Part shown: piece after piece, positions 7,754 through 16,095 of the stretch
How positions within the stretch are numbered: the first letter of the stretch is position 1
How the letters are laid out: each line of letters begins with the position of its first letter
Assembly (NCBI GenBank): GCA_964389575.1
Contig: CAYMFF010000003.1
Span: forward strand, 1 to 64,000
Reading direction: 5' to 3'
Origin: JAGNRR01 sp964389575
GTDB taxonomy: Bacteria > Bacteroidota > Bacteroidia > Chitinophagales > Chitinophagaceae
DNA: 64,000 nucleotides
Notes under the pieces: model-generated
Seen by the model: the letters and a program-made list of their open reading frames with translations, nothing else
What the model was told of the DNA's origin: nothing
Databases searched by the model: none
Translations under genes and position numbers: made by a program

Positions 7754-8908
7754 ATGGGCCACAATTACAAACAAGTAGCTAAAACACTTTTTGGTTTTGA
7801 AGAAATCTTGGCGGGAGAATTGCGCAATTTGGGCGCACTCAATGTCAGACAGCATGTGCGCATGGTAAGTTACGAGGGTGATAATGGTATGCTTTACAAA
7901 GCGAATCTGGCCTGCCGAACGGCCATCAAGATTTTAAAACCTATACATAGTTTTAAAACACGTCATGAAAAACGATTTTATAACAGCATCTATAAAATGG
8001 ATTGGTCTCAATACTTAGATAATGACAAAACCTTTGCAATAGATGCCACGGTACATTCTGATTATTTTAATCATAGTAAATATGTAGCACTAAAAGCCAA
8101 GGATGCCATTGTAGATCAGTTTCGAGATAACACAGGCGACCGTCCGAATATTGATACCAATAATCCAGATTTGAGAATCAACATTCATATTCAACAAGAT
8201 ACCTGCACGGTAAGTTTGGATAGCAGTGGGCATAGCCTGCATCGCCGTGGATACCGAAAGCATGTGGGCATTGCGCCGATTAATGAAGTCTTAGCGGCCG
8301 GACTATTATTACAAAGTGGTTGGTATGGTCAGTGTGATTTTTTAGATCCTATGTGTGGGAGTGCGACCATACCGATTGAAGCCGCAATGATAGCCTGTAA
8401 TATTCCGGCTAACATAAACCGTGATTTTTTCACTTTCAAAAAATGGAGCGATTGGGATGAACAACTTTTTGAGACGATTCGCGAGGCTTTACTTTCAAAA
8501 ACACGCGAATGTGCATTTAGTATCCAAGGATTTGAAGTGAACAAAAAAGTAGCTGAACTGGCCAAAGAAAATATTGTAGCGGCAGGATTAGAAGATTTTG
8601 TAAAAATTGCAAAGCAGGATTTTTTCAAAAGCGAAAAACACACAGAAACTAAACTTCATATTTTTTTCAACCCCCCTTACGATGAACGCATTGAAGTAGA
8701 AACTGAAGAGTTTTATCAAGAAATAGGCAATACACTCAAGCAACAATACACCAATACAAACGCCTGGTTGGTTACCGCTAATCTAGAAGCTTTAAAATCC
8801 GTTGGTTTGCGAACTTCGCGCAGAATTCATTGTTATAACGGCGCCTTAGAAGCCCGTTTGGTAAAATATGAAATGTATGCCGGAAGTCGGAAAAGAAAAG
8901 CCGAATAA
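7754..8908 (+). CDS. THUMP-domain class I rRNA methyltransferase (RlmL/TrmN-type)
   Basis: 384 residues. An N-terminal ferredoxin-like and THUMP region (about 1-160) carries the pattern TLFGFEEILAGEL...GALNV. The Rossmann methyltransferase domain has the SAM-binding motif FLDPMCGSATIPIEA (196-210) and the catalytic NPPY motif (306-309). This matches the N-terminal half of RlmL, which makes m2G2445 in 23S rRNA, without the RlmK half. The target base is inferred from family. The following nuoH has its own predicted promoter. Confidence 0.88.
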   Translation: MGHNYKQVAKTLFGFEEILAGELRNLGALNVRQHVRMVSYEGDNGMLYKANLACRTAIKILKPIHSFKTRHEKRFYNSIYKMDWSQYLDNDKTFAIDATVHSDYFNHSKYVALKAKDAIVDQFRDNTGDRPNIDTNNPDLRINIHIQQDTCTVSLDSSGHSLHRRGYRKHVGIAPINEVLAAGLLLQSGWYGQCDFLDPMCGSATIPIEAAMIACNIPANINRDFFTFKKWSDWDEQLFETIREALLSKTRECAFSIQGFEVNKKVAELAKENIVAAGLEDFVKIAKQDFFKSEKHTETKLHIFFNPPYDERIEVETEEFYQEIGNTLKQQYTNTNAWLVTANLEALKSVGLRTSRRIHCYNGALEARLVKYEMYAGSRKRKAE

Positions 8909-8933
8909 GTATGGGCTAATGCCCTGTAGCCTT

Positions 8934-8941
8934 TATTTTTG
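8934..8941 (+). promoter_or_regulatory. Promoter -7 element of nuoHIJ
   Basis: TATTTTTG is a perfect TAnnTTTG match 26 bases before the nuoH ATG. No clear TTTG lies at the -33 position. Confidence 0.45.
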
Positions 8942-8967
8942 TAGCTCAATTTTACAGGCTTAGAAAA

Positions 8968-10038
8968 ATGCATTTAGCAATAACGGGAAGTTTCATTTTA
9001 GAAAAAGTTCTACTCATATCTGGTATCATCGGAGTGAGTTTGGGTGTGGCCATGTATTTAACCTGGGCTGAGCGTAAAGTAGCTGCAATTATGCAAGATC
9101 GTGTTGGGCCTAATCGCGCTGGACCCTTCGGGTTATTTCAGCCATTAGCCGATGGTCTTAAACTTTTCATGAAAGAGGAAATCATACCTACTTTCTCCAA
9201 TAAATTTTTATTTATCCTCGGGCCTTCATTGGCTATGCTTACGGCATTGATGACAAGTGCTATAGTTCCTTGGGGACCTTCGTTCGAATCATTTAACCTT
9301 CAAGTGGCTGATGTAAACATCGGAATGTTGTTCATTTTTGGCGTGCTGAGCGTTGGTGTTTATGGCATTATGTTAGGAGCATGGGCTAGTAATAATAAAT
9401 ATTCATTGCTTAGCGGCATTCGTGCTGCAGCTCAGGCAGTATCCTATGAATTAGCATTGGGACTTGCCTTAATTGCTTTGATCATGACTTCTGGTACTAT
9501 GAGTATCAAAGAAATGGTATTACAACAACATGGTTTCTGGGCTGATGGTTATTTTACATGGAATGTTTTTAAACAACCACTTGGGTTTTTAATTTTCTTG
9601 GTGTGTTCTTTTGCTGAGCTTAACAGAGCTCCCTTTGACATGGCAGAAAGTGAAAGTGAATTAATCGGTGGATACCACACTGAATATAGCAGTATGAAAC
9701 TCGGTTTCTTTTTATTTGCTGAGTATATCAATCTTTTTATTACTTGTATTGTAATCAGCTGTTTATATTTCGGAGGTTACAATTTTCCTGGCATGGATTG
9801 GGTAATGAGTCATGTGCATCCGATGTTGTTCTCAGCAATTGGAGTTATTGTAGTCATTACGAAGGCCATAATTTTTGTACTGTTTTTCATGGCCATTCGT
9901 TGGACCTTGCCTCGTTTCAGATACGACCAATTGATGAATTTGGGTTGGAAAAAATTAATCCCACTAGCCTTGTTTAATATGATAATTACGGGCGCTTTAA
10001 TACTATGGTGGCCTTCGATAAAAGCATGGTTTAGCTAA
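8968..10038 (+). CDS. nuoH: NADH-quinone oxidoreductase subunit H
   Basis: 356 residues with about eight membrane helices. Signature motifs are visible: TWAERKVAAIMQDRVGPNRAGPFGLFQPLADGLKLF near residues 30-65 and FAELNRAPFDMAESESELIGGYHTEYSSMKLGFF near 215-245, both lining the quinone chamber of complex I. The 355-residue scale is usual. It heads a three-gene run nuoH-nuoI-nuoJ. No nuoG precedes it (an RNA methyltransferase does) and no nuoK follows nuoJ. Confidence 0.96.
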   Translation: MHLAITGSFILEKVLLISGIIGVSLGVAMYLTWAERKVAAIMQDRVGPNRAGPFGLFQPLADGLKLFMKEEIIPTFSNKFLFILGPSLAMLTALMTSAIVPWGPSFESFNLQVADVNIGMLFIFGVLSVGVYGIMLGAWASNNKYSLLSGIRAAAQAVSYELALGLALIALIMTSGTMSIKEMVLQQHGFWADGYFTWNVFKQPLGFLIFLVCSFAELNRAPFDMAESESELIGGYHTEYSSMKLGFFLFAEYINLFITCIVISCLYFGGYNFPGMDWVMSHVHPMLFSAIGVIVVITKAIIFVLFFMAIRWTLPRFRYDQLMNLGWKKLIPLALFNMIITGALILWWPSIKAWFS

Positions 10039-10054
10039 AGCAAAAATTAGAAAT

Positions 10055-10579
10055 ATGAGTCATACCAATATATCCAACAAAGCAAAAGCTGTAGACCGTA
10101 AACCAATGACGTTTATGGAATCTACTTATATACCGAATATAATGAAAGGGTTAAAAGTGACCTTATCTCATATTTTCACTAAAAAACCAACGGTTCGTTA
10201 TCCTGATAAAGAACGCGAATTCTCCCCTACTTTCAGGGGATTGCATATTCTTAATCGCGATGAAGAAGGTCGTGAGCGCTGCACTGCTTGTGGATTATGT
10301 GCCTTAGCCTGCCCAGCAGAAGCTATCACGATGGAAAGCGCAGAGCGCGAAGAAAATGAAGAACATTTATATCGGGAAGAGAAATATGCTGCTAATTACG
10401 AAATCAATATGCTACGTTGCATATTCTGTGGTTTGTGCGAAGAGGCTTGTCCTAAAGACGCAGTTTATCTAACGCAGACGTTTGCACCCGCTAATTATCA
10501 GCGAAAAGGATTTATTTACGGAAAAGACGATTTATTAATACCGCATCCAAATAATGCGACTAAAGAGGTTGAAGCTTAA
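10055..10579 (+). CDS. nuoI: NADH-quinone oxidoreductase subunit I
   Basis: 174 residues with two [4Fe-4S] motifs: Cys76, Cys79, Cys82, Cys86 (CTACGLCALACP) and Cys122, Cys125, Cys128, Cys132 (CIFCGLCEEACP). These hold clusters N6a and N6b, which carry electrons through the connecting module of complex I toward the quinone site. It lies 16 bases after nuoH and directly abuts nuoJ, so the three are one transcription unit. Confidence 0.95.
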   Translation: MSHTNISNKAKAVDRKPMTFMESTYIPNIMKGLKVTLSHIFTKKPTVRYPDKEREFSPTFRGLHILNRDEEGRERCTACGLCALACPAEAITMESAEREENEEHLYREEKYAANYEINMLRCIFCGLCEEACPKDAVYLTQTFAPANYQRKGFIYGKDDLLIPHPNNATKEVEA

Positions 10580-11110
10580 ATGGAGAATTTAGAATTAATC
10601 ATATTCACAGTTTTAAGTGCTCTTACCTTAGCAAGTGCTATTGGTGTTGTAATTACTCGTAATCCTATAACCAGTGTACTCTTACTGATACTAACCTTTT
10701 TCTGCATTTCGGGTCACTACCTCATCATGAATGCGCAATTCTTGGCTATTGTGAATATAATAGTATATGCTGGGGCCATAATGGTTTTGTTTCTTTTTGT
10801 AATCATGCTTATGAATTTAAACAAAGACACTGAACCTCAAAAAAGCACACTCGTACAATTTGCAGGTGTAATATCAGGTGGGTGTTTATTATTAGTAATC
10901 TTAATGGCTTTTCAAACTACCGGAGTAGAATTAAGCCAAACAGCAACCAGTGTTTCGAATATTGGATTAATAAAAGTATTGGGTAAGAAATTATTTACTG
11001 ACTTTGTTTTCCCATTTGAAATTAGCAGCGTCCTCTTCTTAAGTGCTATGATTGGCACCGTAGTGCTCGGTAAAAAAGACGATGATTTAGCCTCGGTTAC
11101 TCAGGACTAA
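10580..11110 (+). CDS. nuoJ: NADH-quinone oxidoreductase subunit J
   Basis: 176 residues with five predicted membrane helices. The motif NIIVYAGAIMVLFLFVIMLMNL is typical of NuoJ helix 3, which contains the pi-bulge implicated in coupling. The ATG immediately follows the nuoI stop. The C-terminal codons overlap the end of the convergent DUF5916 gene by 14 bases. NuoK, L, M and N, which usually follow, are not in the window. Confidence 0.94.
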   Translation: MENLELIIFTVLSALTLASAIGVVITRNPITSVLLLILTFFCISGHYLIMNAQFLAIVNIIVYAGAIMVLFLFVIMLMNLNKDTEPQKSTLVQFAGVISGGCLLLVILMAFQTTGVELSQTATSVSNIGLIKVLGKKLFTDFVFPFEISSVLFLSAMIGTVVLGKKDDDLASVTQD

Positions 11111-13589
11111 TTACTACCTTATTTCTTTTCTTATTGACAAAGCGTTTCATCCCGTTGTAATCCAAGAAATAGATAAAACGAAGTGATACTTCAAATGCTT
11201 TGGGTTTTTCTATCACTTGAAAAAGGTTGTTAGAAAATGAATTTTCAATGCTACTGTTTAGCACATAAGCATCGTTCAACCATTGCTTATAACTTAAAAT
11301 CATTCTACTTCCAGGAGCATAAATCCAATTCAAAAACACATCGATATTTTGTAAATTATAATTTTCATCATAAGCAGCAGCTTGGGAAGTAGCATAACTA
11401 TTCGATTGCCATTCACCATTTGGACTTGTGGTATGAAGGGATTTATTTGTTATCTGAGAATTATAATGTCGGAATCGTCCAGTAAGGTTTAAGTCTGGAG
11501 AAAAATTATACGTCAAGTCCAATTGACCCGTCTGCTCTAAAATATTTCTGAAAGCAACAATGGGTCTTTTCAAAGAAGCATCATAGAATGAATACCCTAT
11601 ATTACTTTCATTATTTATGCGACGATATGTTGTGCTTATCTCTAAATGATCATTAAAACGATAGCGAATGGTATTTCGTGTACTGGTATAGTTAGGGTTT
11701 GGTGCTATAGTGGCTCGCCCTCGCCCAAAGTTCCAAGCCCAGAAAAACTTCTTTCGGCTATCCGTGCTTCCGTTTATTTGCCCAAAGAGATATGGAAACT
11801 CTTTAATACGCTCACCAAAACCAGCTAATTGATAAAAATTAATTGGTGCATAAGGCGTATTTTCTAGCGTAATTGAAATGTCCCAGAAATTCTTAAGCAA
11901 CATAAAATAAGTCGCTGATATTTCCCACCTTCTAAAAGAAAGTGGCTGCGCATTATAGCTTAATGTAGAGTTTAGATAAATATTATATAGTTGCAAATGT
12001 TTTGCTTTCGGCTTATTCTCAAAATATCGAAACTGAGTATAGGAAAACAAATCATTACGATTGAATTGCAACCCTAAATCTGTTTGATCATAATCTGGAG
12101 ATAAATATCTAAATTGTTGTGCGACCCTGATTTTACCACTAATTTTTTCAAAACGACCAATCCATTTGGTCCCTGTCTTACTTTCTGAATTTGTACTTGT
12201 CGCATGATTAAATCGATACAAATACTTATTCTCTTTAGAAAACAACTTTACTTCTAACGCACTAACATTTGCATCGGTCGCGCTCCCATCACGGGCTACA
12301 TTTGTATTCGTAAAATTAATAAAAGACTGTCCTTTTAACCCTTGATCCAAAACAAAAACAGAATAGTTTGTTAGCGGCTCTGTATTTTCTTCAATGACTT
12401 CTCCTGTAATTTTATTTTTCATTGTAGCCGTAACCGGTGCCGCAAGCGCATTAAATAATCCCACACCTAACTTTTTTTCTGTCCGACCTGAAATTTTGAA
12501 GGAATTATACAAAGGTGTTACGTTTGGATTTTTTTCTATTTCATAAGTTGCATTATCTCCATATTGATTTTGGACAGAGTTGAATCTTCGTGGTGTGCCT
12601 CCTACCCTCCGCGAATAGAAGAGTTCCTGTTTATTAAATAATTCTACACCTTCTGTAAAAAAGGGCCGGTTCTCGGTAAGTTGTTGTTCGAAAGCAGAAA
12701 CGTTTCTTATGATCTGATCGGAAATTACTTGAGAGAAATCAGGAATCAAAGTCATATCAAAAGTAAAAGCTTCATTAATTCCATATTTTACATCCATTCC
12801 ACCGCTACGGAGCCATTGCGTTTCATGACCTCCATCAACTGGCTTTCGCTGAACTCCCGTTGAGACATACGGAAAAAATATTAATCTTACCGGTGGTTCG
12901 ATTCCTTTTATCCCGCCTAATTGTCCCGCTTGAGCCAAAAAACCTGTGTTTCTTGGATTGACCGGATTCCAAAAACATCGTTCTCTTCGACTTCTGTATT
13001 GCCGGATAAACTGCAAGCCCCACTCTTGAATATCTTTTTTAGGAAAACGTAACGCTTGAAACGGAATTTCCATTTCTACTATCCAAGCATTTTCTGTTAT
13101 AGTGACTTTGCTAGTCCAAACAGCATCCCATGAAGCATCGCCCGTTCCTTCATTACCTCCATTAATTAAACGTTCTTCTTGCTTGCTACCAGCAGCAGTT
13201 ACTTTAAAAGCAAAACCGTTTTGCTTATCATTATAAGTATCAAAGTATACACCAAAAATATCCGTATTGGCATTGCCAATTGCGTCTCTTGGCGTTAGCT
13301 GTTTCCGAATGCTTTCTTTATCTTGGTATAATACAGCAGCAACATAGACAGCATCATTGTTATAAAGTAGCTTAACCTCACTTTTTATGGTGGAGGGAGC
13401 CATTGGGTCAGGAATGAATTGAGTAAAACCAGTTGCTATTTCTGCCTTTTGCCATGCAGTCTCATCTAGTTTACCATCTATTTTAATCCGCCCAGTAAAC
13501 TTCTTTATATCATAATTCTTAGATTGCGATATTACATCTGATTGGATGAAAACGAAAAACAAAAGAAATATTAATACAATTTTGTACAT
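11097..13589 (-). CDS. DUF5916 protein with N-terminal CBM9-like domain
   Basis: 830 residues with a signal peptide ending near VISQS. Residues about 30-215 form a carbohydrate-binding-module-9-like domain: GRIKIDGKLDETAWQKAE, VYVAAVLYQD, NTDIFGVYFDTYNDKQNGFAFKV. The rest (about 230-830) is the DUF5916 region, rich in alternating strands and aromatic residues, consistent with a large outer-membrane beta-barrel. Such proteins are common in Bacteroidota, without known activity. The ATG lies six bases after a 13-base-pair palindrome that overlaps the predicted -7 element. The 3' end overlaps nuoJ. Confidence 0.85.
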   Translation of the reverse strand: MYKIVLIFLLFFVFIQSDVISQSKNYDIKKFTGRIKIDGKLDETAWQKAEIATGFTQFIPDPMAPSTIKSEVKLLYNNDAVYVAAVLYQDKESIRKQLTPRDAIGNANTDIFGVYFDTYNDKQNGFAFKVTAAGSKQEERLINGGNEGTGDASWDAVWTSKVTITENAWIVEMEIPFQALRFPKKDIQEWGLQFIRQYRSRRERCFWNPVNPRNTGFLAQAGQLGGIKGIEPPVRLIFFPYVSTGVQRKPVDGGHETQWLRSGGMDVKYGINEAFTFDMTLIPDFSQVISDQIIRNVSAFEQQLTENRPFFTEGVELFNKQELFYSRRVGGTPRRFNSVQNQYGDNATYEIEKNPNVTPLYNSFKISGRTEKKLGVGLFNALAAPVTATMKNKITGEVIEENTEPLTNYSVFVLDQGLKGQSFINFTNTNVARDGSATDANVSALEVKLFSKENKYLYRFNHATSTNSESKTGTKWIGRFEKISGKIRVAQQFRYLSPDYDQTDLGLQFNRNDLFSYTQFRYFENKPKAKHLQLYNIYLNSTLSYNAQPLSFRRWEISATYFMLLKNFWDISITLENTPYAPINFYQLAGFGERIKEFPYLFGQINGSTDSRKKFFWAWNFGRGRATIAPNPNYTSTRNTIRYRFNDHLEISTTYRRINNESNIGYSFYDASLKRPIVAFRNILEQTGQLDLTYNFSPDLNLTGRFRHYNSQITNKSLHTTSPNGEWQSNSYATSQAAAYDENYNLQNIDVFLNWIYAPGSRMILSYKQWLNDAYVLNSSIENSFSNNLFQVIEKPKAFEVSLRFIYFLDYNGMKRFVNKKRNKVVISPE

Positions 13590-13595
13590 AAGAAA

Positions 13596-13624
13596 GCGCC
13601 ACTCTAATATTATTAGAGTGGCGC
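13596..13624. promoter_or_regulatory. Perfect palindrome overlapping a promoter (operator or terminator)
   Basis: GCGCCACTCTAAT and its exact reverse complement flank a 3-base ATT loop, giving a 13-base-pair perfect stem. It lies between the stop of the beta-barrel gene (13656) and the start of the DUF5916 gene (13589), both on minus. The minus-strand side ends in CTTTCTT, a poor U-tract. Its left arm starts at the last base of a perfect minus-strand -7 element TATATTTG (13631-13624), so it covers the predicted start site. It could be an operator, a terminator for the upstream gene, or both. Confidence 0.6.
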
Positions 13625-13631
13625 AAATATA
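13624..13631 (-). promoter_or_regulatory. Promoter -7 element of the DUF5916 gene
   Basis: The minus strand reads TATATTTG from 13631 to 13624, a perfect match to TAnnTTTG. The expected start is near 13617, inside the adjoining palindrome. No good -33 element is seen. Confidence 0.45.
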
Positions 13632-13655
13632 ATTATTTATTAAATGGTTTGGCTA

Positions 13656-14375
13656 CTATCTTCTCCAAAGTCCACGACCAAAGTACCAAGCGATACCAAT
13701 GTTCAATGGTGTAGAAGTTGCGTTAGGCGTAGCACCTGATTGGTGACCCATAACATTCAAACCTGCACTAGTTGTGCTTACTGTTGGCAAAGTGTTTCCG
13801 TCAGGATTTCTTTTGGTATTGGCAATGCTCAAGCTTGCAAAATCACAATACAACGCAAATGCATTATAAGGAGTGAAACCAAAACCGAAGTTCAAACCAC
13901 CTTGTACTCCATTATTCACAAAACCATTTGTTACTGTTGTAGAACCCGTAATTGCACTTGATTCTCCACTACCGGTCAACAGACCAATGTTAGCCGAAGT
14001 ATAAAAAGCAAACCAGTTATTTAATGGAAAATATTTCTGAGCAAATAGACCGAAAGTAAAATCAGTTCCGTCTGTTTCGTTTCTATCAGTAGCTGTTAAT
14101 TCGTCTCGAGTTGATTGATTCAAAATGCTAACATTTGCTCCAATCTCAAGATTATCTATAACCATGTATGACAAAGCAGGATTAAATCTGAATGTACTTG
14201 AAGAGTTTTCGAATCCAGATACTTCGTCAGTACTTCTGTCAGTATTAAAGCCTAATCCAGTTCTTAAAACCCAATTTCCTTGTGATGTTGCCGTTCTTTT
14301 TCTCTTACGCTGTGCTGTTGAATCAAATGTGAAAGCACACAAGAGAATCATTGTAAAAATTACCAGTTTTTTCAT
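13656..14375 (-). CDS. Outer-membrane beta-barrel protein
   Basis: 239 residues with signal peptide MKKLVIFTMILLCAFTFDSTAQ followed by a basic patch RKRKR. The mature part shows an OmpA/OmpW-like small-barrel pattern: WVLRTGLGFNTD, FRFNPALSYMVIDNLEIGANV, FGLFAQKYFPLNNWFAFYTSANIGLL, and a final LNIGIAWYFGRGLWRR. The repeated NLEIGANV and FAQKYF words are common in Bacteroidota outer-membrane proteins that resemble PorT. It has a good promoter of its own. Function unknown. Confidence 0.75.
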   Translation of the reverse strand: MKKLVIFTMILLCAFTFDSTAQRKRKRTATSQGNWVLRTGLGFNTDRSTDEVSGFENSSSTFRFNPALSYMVIDNLEIGANVSILNQSTRDELTATDRNETDGTDFTFGLFAQKYFPLNNWFAFYTSANIGLLTGSGESSAITGSTTVTNGFVNNGVQGGLNFGFGFTPYNAFALYCDFASLSIANTKRNPDGNTLPTVSTTSAGLNVMGHQSGATPNATSTPLNIGIAWYFGRGLWRR

Positions 14376-14397
14376 GTTAGTTTAATTTATATGCTGA

Positions 14398-14405
14398 CAA
14401 ATGTA
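14398..14405 (-). promoter_or_regulatory. Promoter -7 element of the beta-barrel gene
   Basis: The minus strand reads TACATTTG from 14405 to 14398, a perfect TAnnTTTG match 22 bases before the ATG. Confidence 0.45.
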
Positions 14406-14534
14406 GTCTCTTTTAATTAAAAAAAGAAATGTTAAGGAAAAAATAATTGCAATGAAAACAAGGCATCTCGGAGTTTAAAAAAGTGGCTTGTAATACTTCT
14501 TTAAACCTAATGATAATTGGATTTTAGAGAAAAT

Positions 14535-15503
14535 TTAATCCGTATCGAACATTTTAATTCTGAAAACAAAAAAGCAACCAATTAGTGCAGGTAAAATTAA
14601 ATTAATAACCCAAAGCATTATACTAGAGGTTAAAATAGCCAATGTATTCATACTTACAAAAGCCAGAAAAGTAACCGCAGTTTGCCCACGCACACCAACA
14701 TCAGCGATAACAAATGATGGCACTACAGCGATAATCCAAAAGAGTAACCAAATCCCGGCAAAAGTCTCAATTGGTAAAAAACTTCCGTGCGTAACATATA
14801 ACAACAAAAAGAATTGTGTCGAGTATACTAGATATCTAGATATAGCGTAGAAAATAAGTTTGAGTAAGATTGAGACATCATACCGCTTAATTACTTCTAT
14901 ATATACTGTCACTTTCCGAAGTAAAGGAACTCGTTTGCAAAAATCAACCAACTTATCTAAATGAAATAAAATGTAGAGCATTCCACAGGCCATAATAAAA
15001 CTTAGACCTAGTAAAAAGTAGAGAAAAGAAGATTGCTCTACGGCATATAAGTAAAATAATAATCCAAGTACTCCAAAAGCACTGGTCACCAACATTTGAG
15101 CAAAACTTCCAATTATCGTTATGGAGATTCCTTTTAATTTATTGGTATTTTTTAAATAAAGAATTCTTCCCAAGTATTCTCCAATACGGTTAGGAGTTAC
15201 TACGGATATGGCTAAGCCCATAAGCACGGATTGGAAGGCGGCTGTAAAACTTAAATTCTCGGTATGCTTCAATAGCATTTGCCATTTTTTACTTTCTAAC
15301 GCCCAGTTCATTATCATCAAAATAAAGACTAAAACCAGACCGACAATTTTTGCTGTATTCCAAACAGTAAATAAGTCGGTAACTTCTTGTTGCAAGTTCT
15401 CCTGTTGTTGAATTTGACCATAGAGTGAATATGCAAGCCAAATAAAGAGTATGCCACCAAGTCCTATCTTGATACTTTTTTTGATATTTTTGTTTAAGGT
15501 CAA
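14535..15503 (-). CDS. Flippase-like (LPG synthase TM region) membrane protein
   Basis: 322 residues with about eight membrane helices. It contains SVVTPNRIGEYLGRILYLKNT, matching the TP-x-r-xGE motif of the UPF0104/lysylphosphatidylglycerol synthase transmembrane family, and late in the protein WLLFWIIAVVPSFVIADVGVRGQ. Members move or modify lipids or lipid-linked sugars; this one lacks the aminoacyl-transferase domain. The only reasonable start is a TTG at 15503-15501, since the next methionine is far inside the protein. The ruvC TTG start lies on the opposite strand only 22 bases away. A palindromic TAAATTTA at 15509-15516 may be its -7 element, which would make it leaderless. Confidence 0.8.
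   Translation of the reverse strand: MTLNKNIKKSIKIGLGGILFIWLAYSLYGQIQQQENLQQEVTDLFTVWNTAKIVGLVLVFILMIMNWALESKKWQMLLKHTENLSFTAAFQSVLMGLAISVVTPNRIGEYLGRILYLKNTNKLKGISITIIGSFAQMLVTSAFGVLGLLFYLYAVEQSSFLYFLLGLSFIMACGMLYILFHLDKLVDFCKRVPLLRKVTVYIEVIKRYDVSILLKLIFYAISRYLVYSTQFFLLLYVTHGSFLPIETFAGIWLLFWIIAVVPSFVIADVGVRGQTAVTFLAFVSMNTLAILTSSIMLWVINLILPALIGCFFVFRIKMFDTD
15485..15492 (+). promoter_or_regulatory. Promoter -7 element of ruvC operon
   Basis: TATTTTTG is a perfect TAnnTTTG match lying inside the first codons of the opposite-strand flippase-like gene. Transcription would start near 15499, about 27 bases before the ruvC TTG. Confidence 0.45.
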
Positions 15504-15525
15504 GATTGTAAATTTACTTCACCAA

Positions 15526-16092
15526 TTGTCAGTAACAGAAAAAATAATTCTGGGAATAGATCCCGGTAGTGTGGTCATGGGTTATGGCGTGATAGGTATA
15601 TCGGGTCAAAAAATAAGAATCGTAGAGATGGGTGTTCTTAAATTGGGTAAATATCCTGATACAGCTGACCGACTCAATAGAATCTTTAATCGAGTACATG
15701 AATTATGTGTGCAACATAAGCCCGAGTCTTGTGCTATTGAGGCTCCCTTTTTTGGAAAAAATGTACAGAGCATGCTAAAATTAGGACGAGCTCAAGGAGT
15801 GGCAATGGCAGCAACGATGCAATCTAATATTCCCATGCAAGAATATTCTCCAAAAAAAGTAAAGCAATCGGTTACGGGCAATGGAAACGCTACTAAGGAA
15901 CAATTATGGGCAACGATTCAAAAAATATTAAAATTTGATGAAACACCTCAATATTTAGACGCCTCAGACGCTGTAGGCGTAGCGCTTTGTCATCACTTTC
16001 AAAGTAAGTTTCCTATTTCTAATTTAAAAAGTGGAAAGGGCTGGGATAAATTTATCAAAGAAAATCCCGATCGGGTTAAACAAAAAAAGTAA
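15526..16092 (+). CDS. ruvC: Crossover junction endodeoxyribonuclease RuvC
   Basis: I place the start at the TTG at 15526, giving 188 residues. An upstream in-frame ATG at 15451 would add 25 hydrophobic residues foreign to RuvC and lie upstream of the predicted promoter. The four catalytic acids are present: Asp12 (LGIDPGS), Glu72 (CAIEAPFFGKN), Asp145 and Asp148 (YLDASDAVGVALCHH). RuvC resolves Holliday junctions with RuvAB; ruvA is at 37525 in this window. The two-component genes follow after three bases. Confidence 0.93.
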   Translation: MSVTEKIILGIDPGSVVMGYGVIGISGQKIRIVEMGVLKLGKYPDTADRLNRIFNRVHELCVQHKPESCAIEAPFFGKNVQSMLKLGRAQGVAMAATMQSNIPMQEYSPKKVKQSVTGNGNATKEQLWATIQKILKFDETPQYLDASDAVGVALCHHFQSKFPISNLKSGKGWDKFIKENPDRVKQKK

Positions 16093-16095
16093 AAT

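Noticed and set aside
15451..15525. N-terminal extension of ruvC from the ATG at 15451
   Set aside because: The extension is hydrophobic, unlike RuvC, overlaps the opposite gene and starts upstream of the likely promoter.
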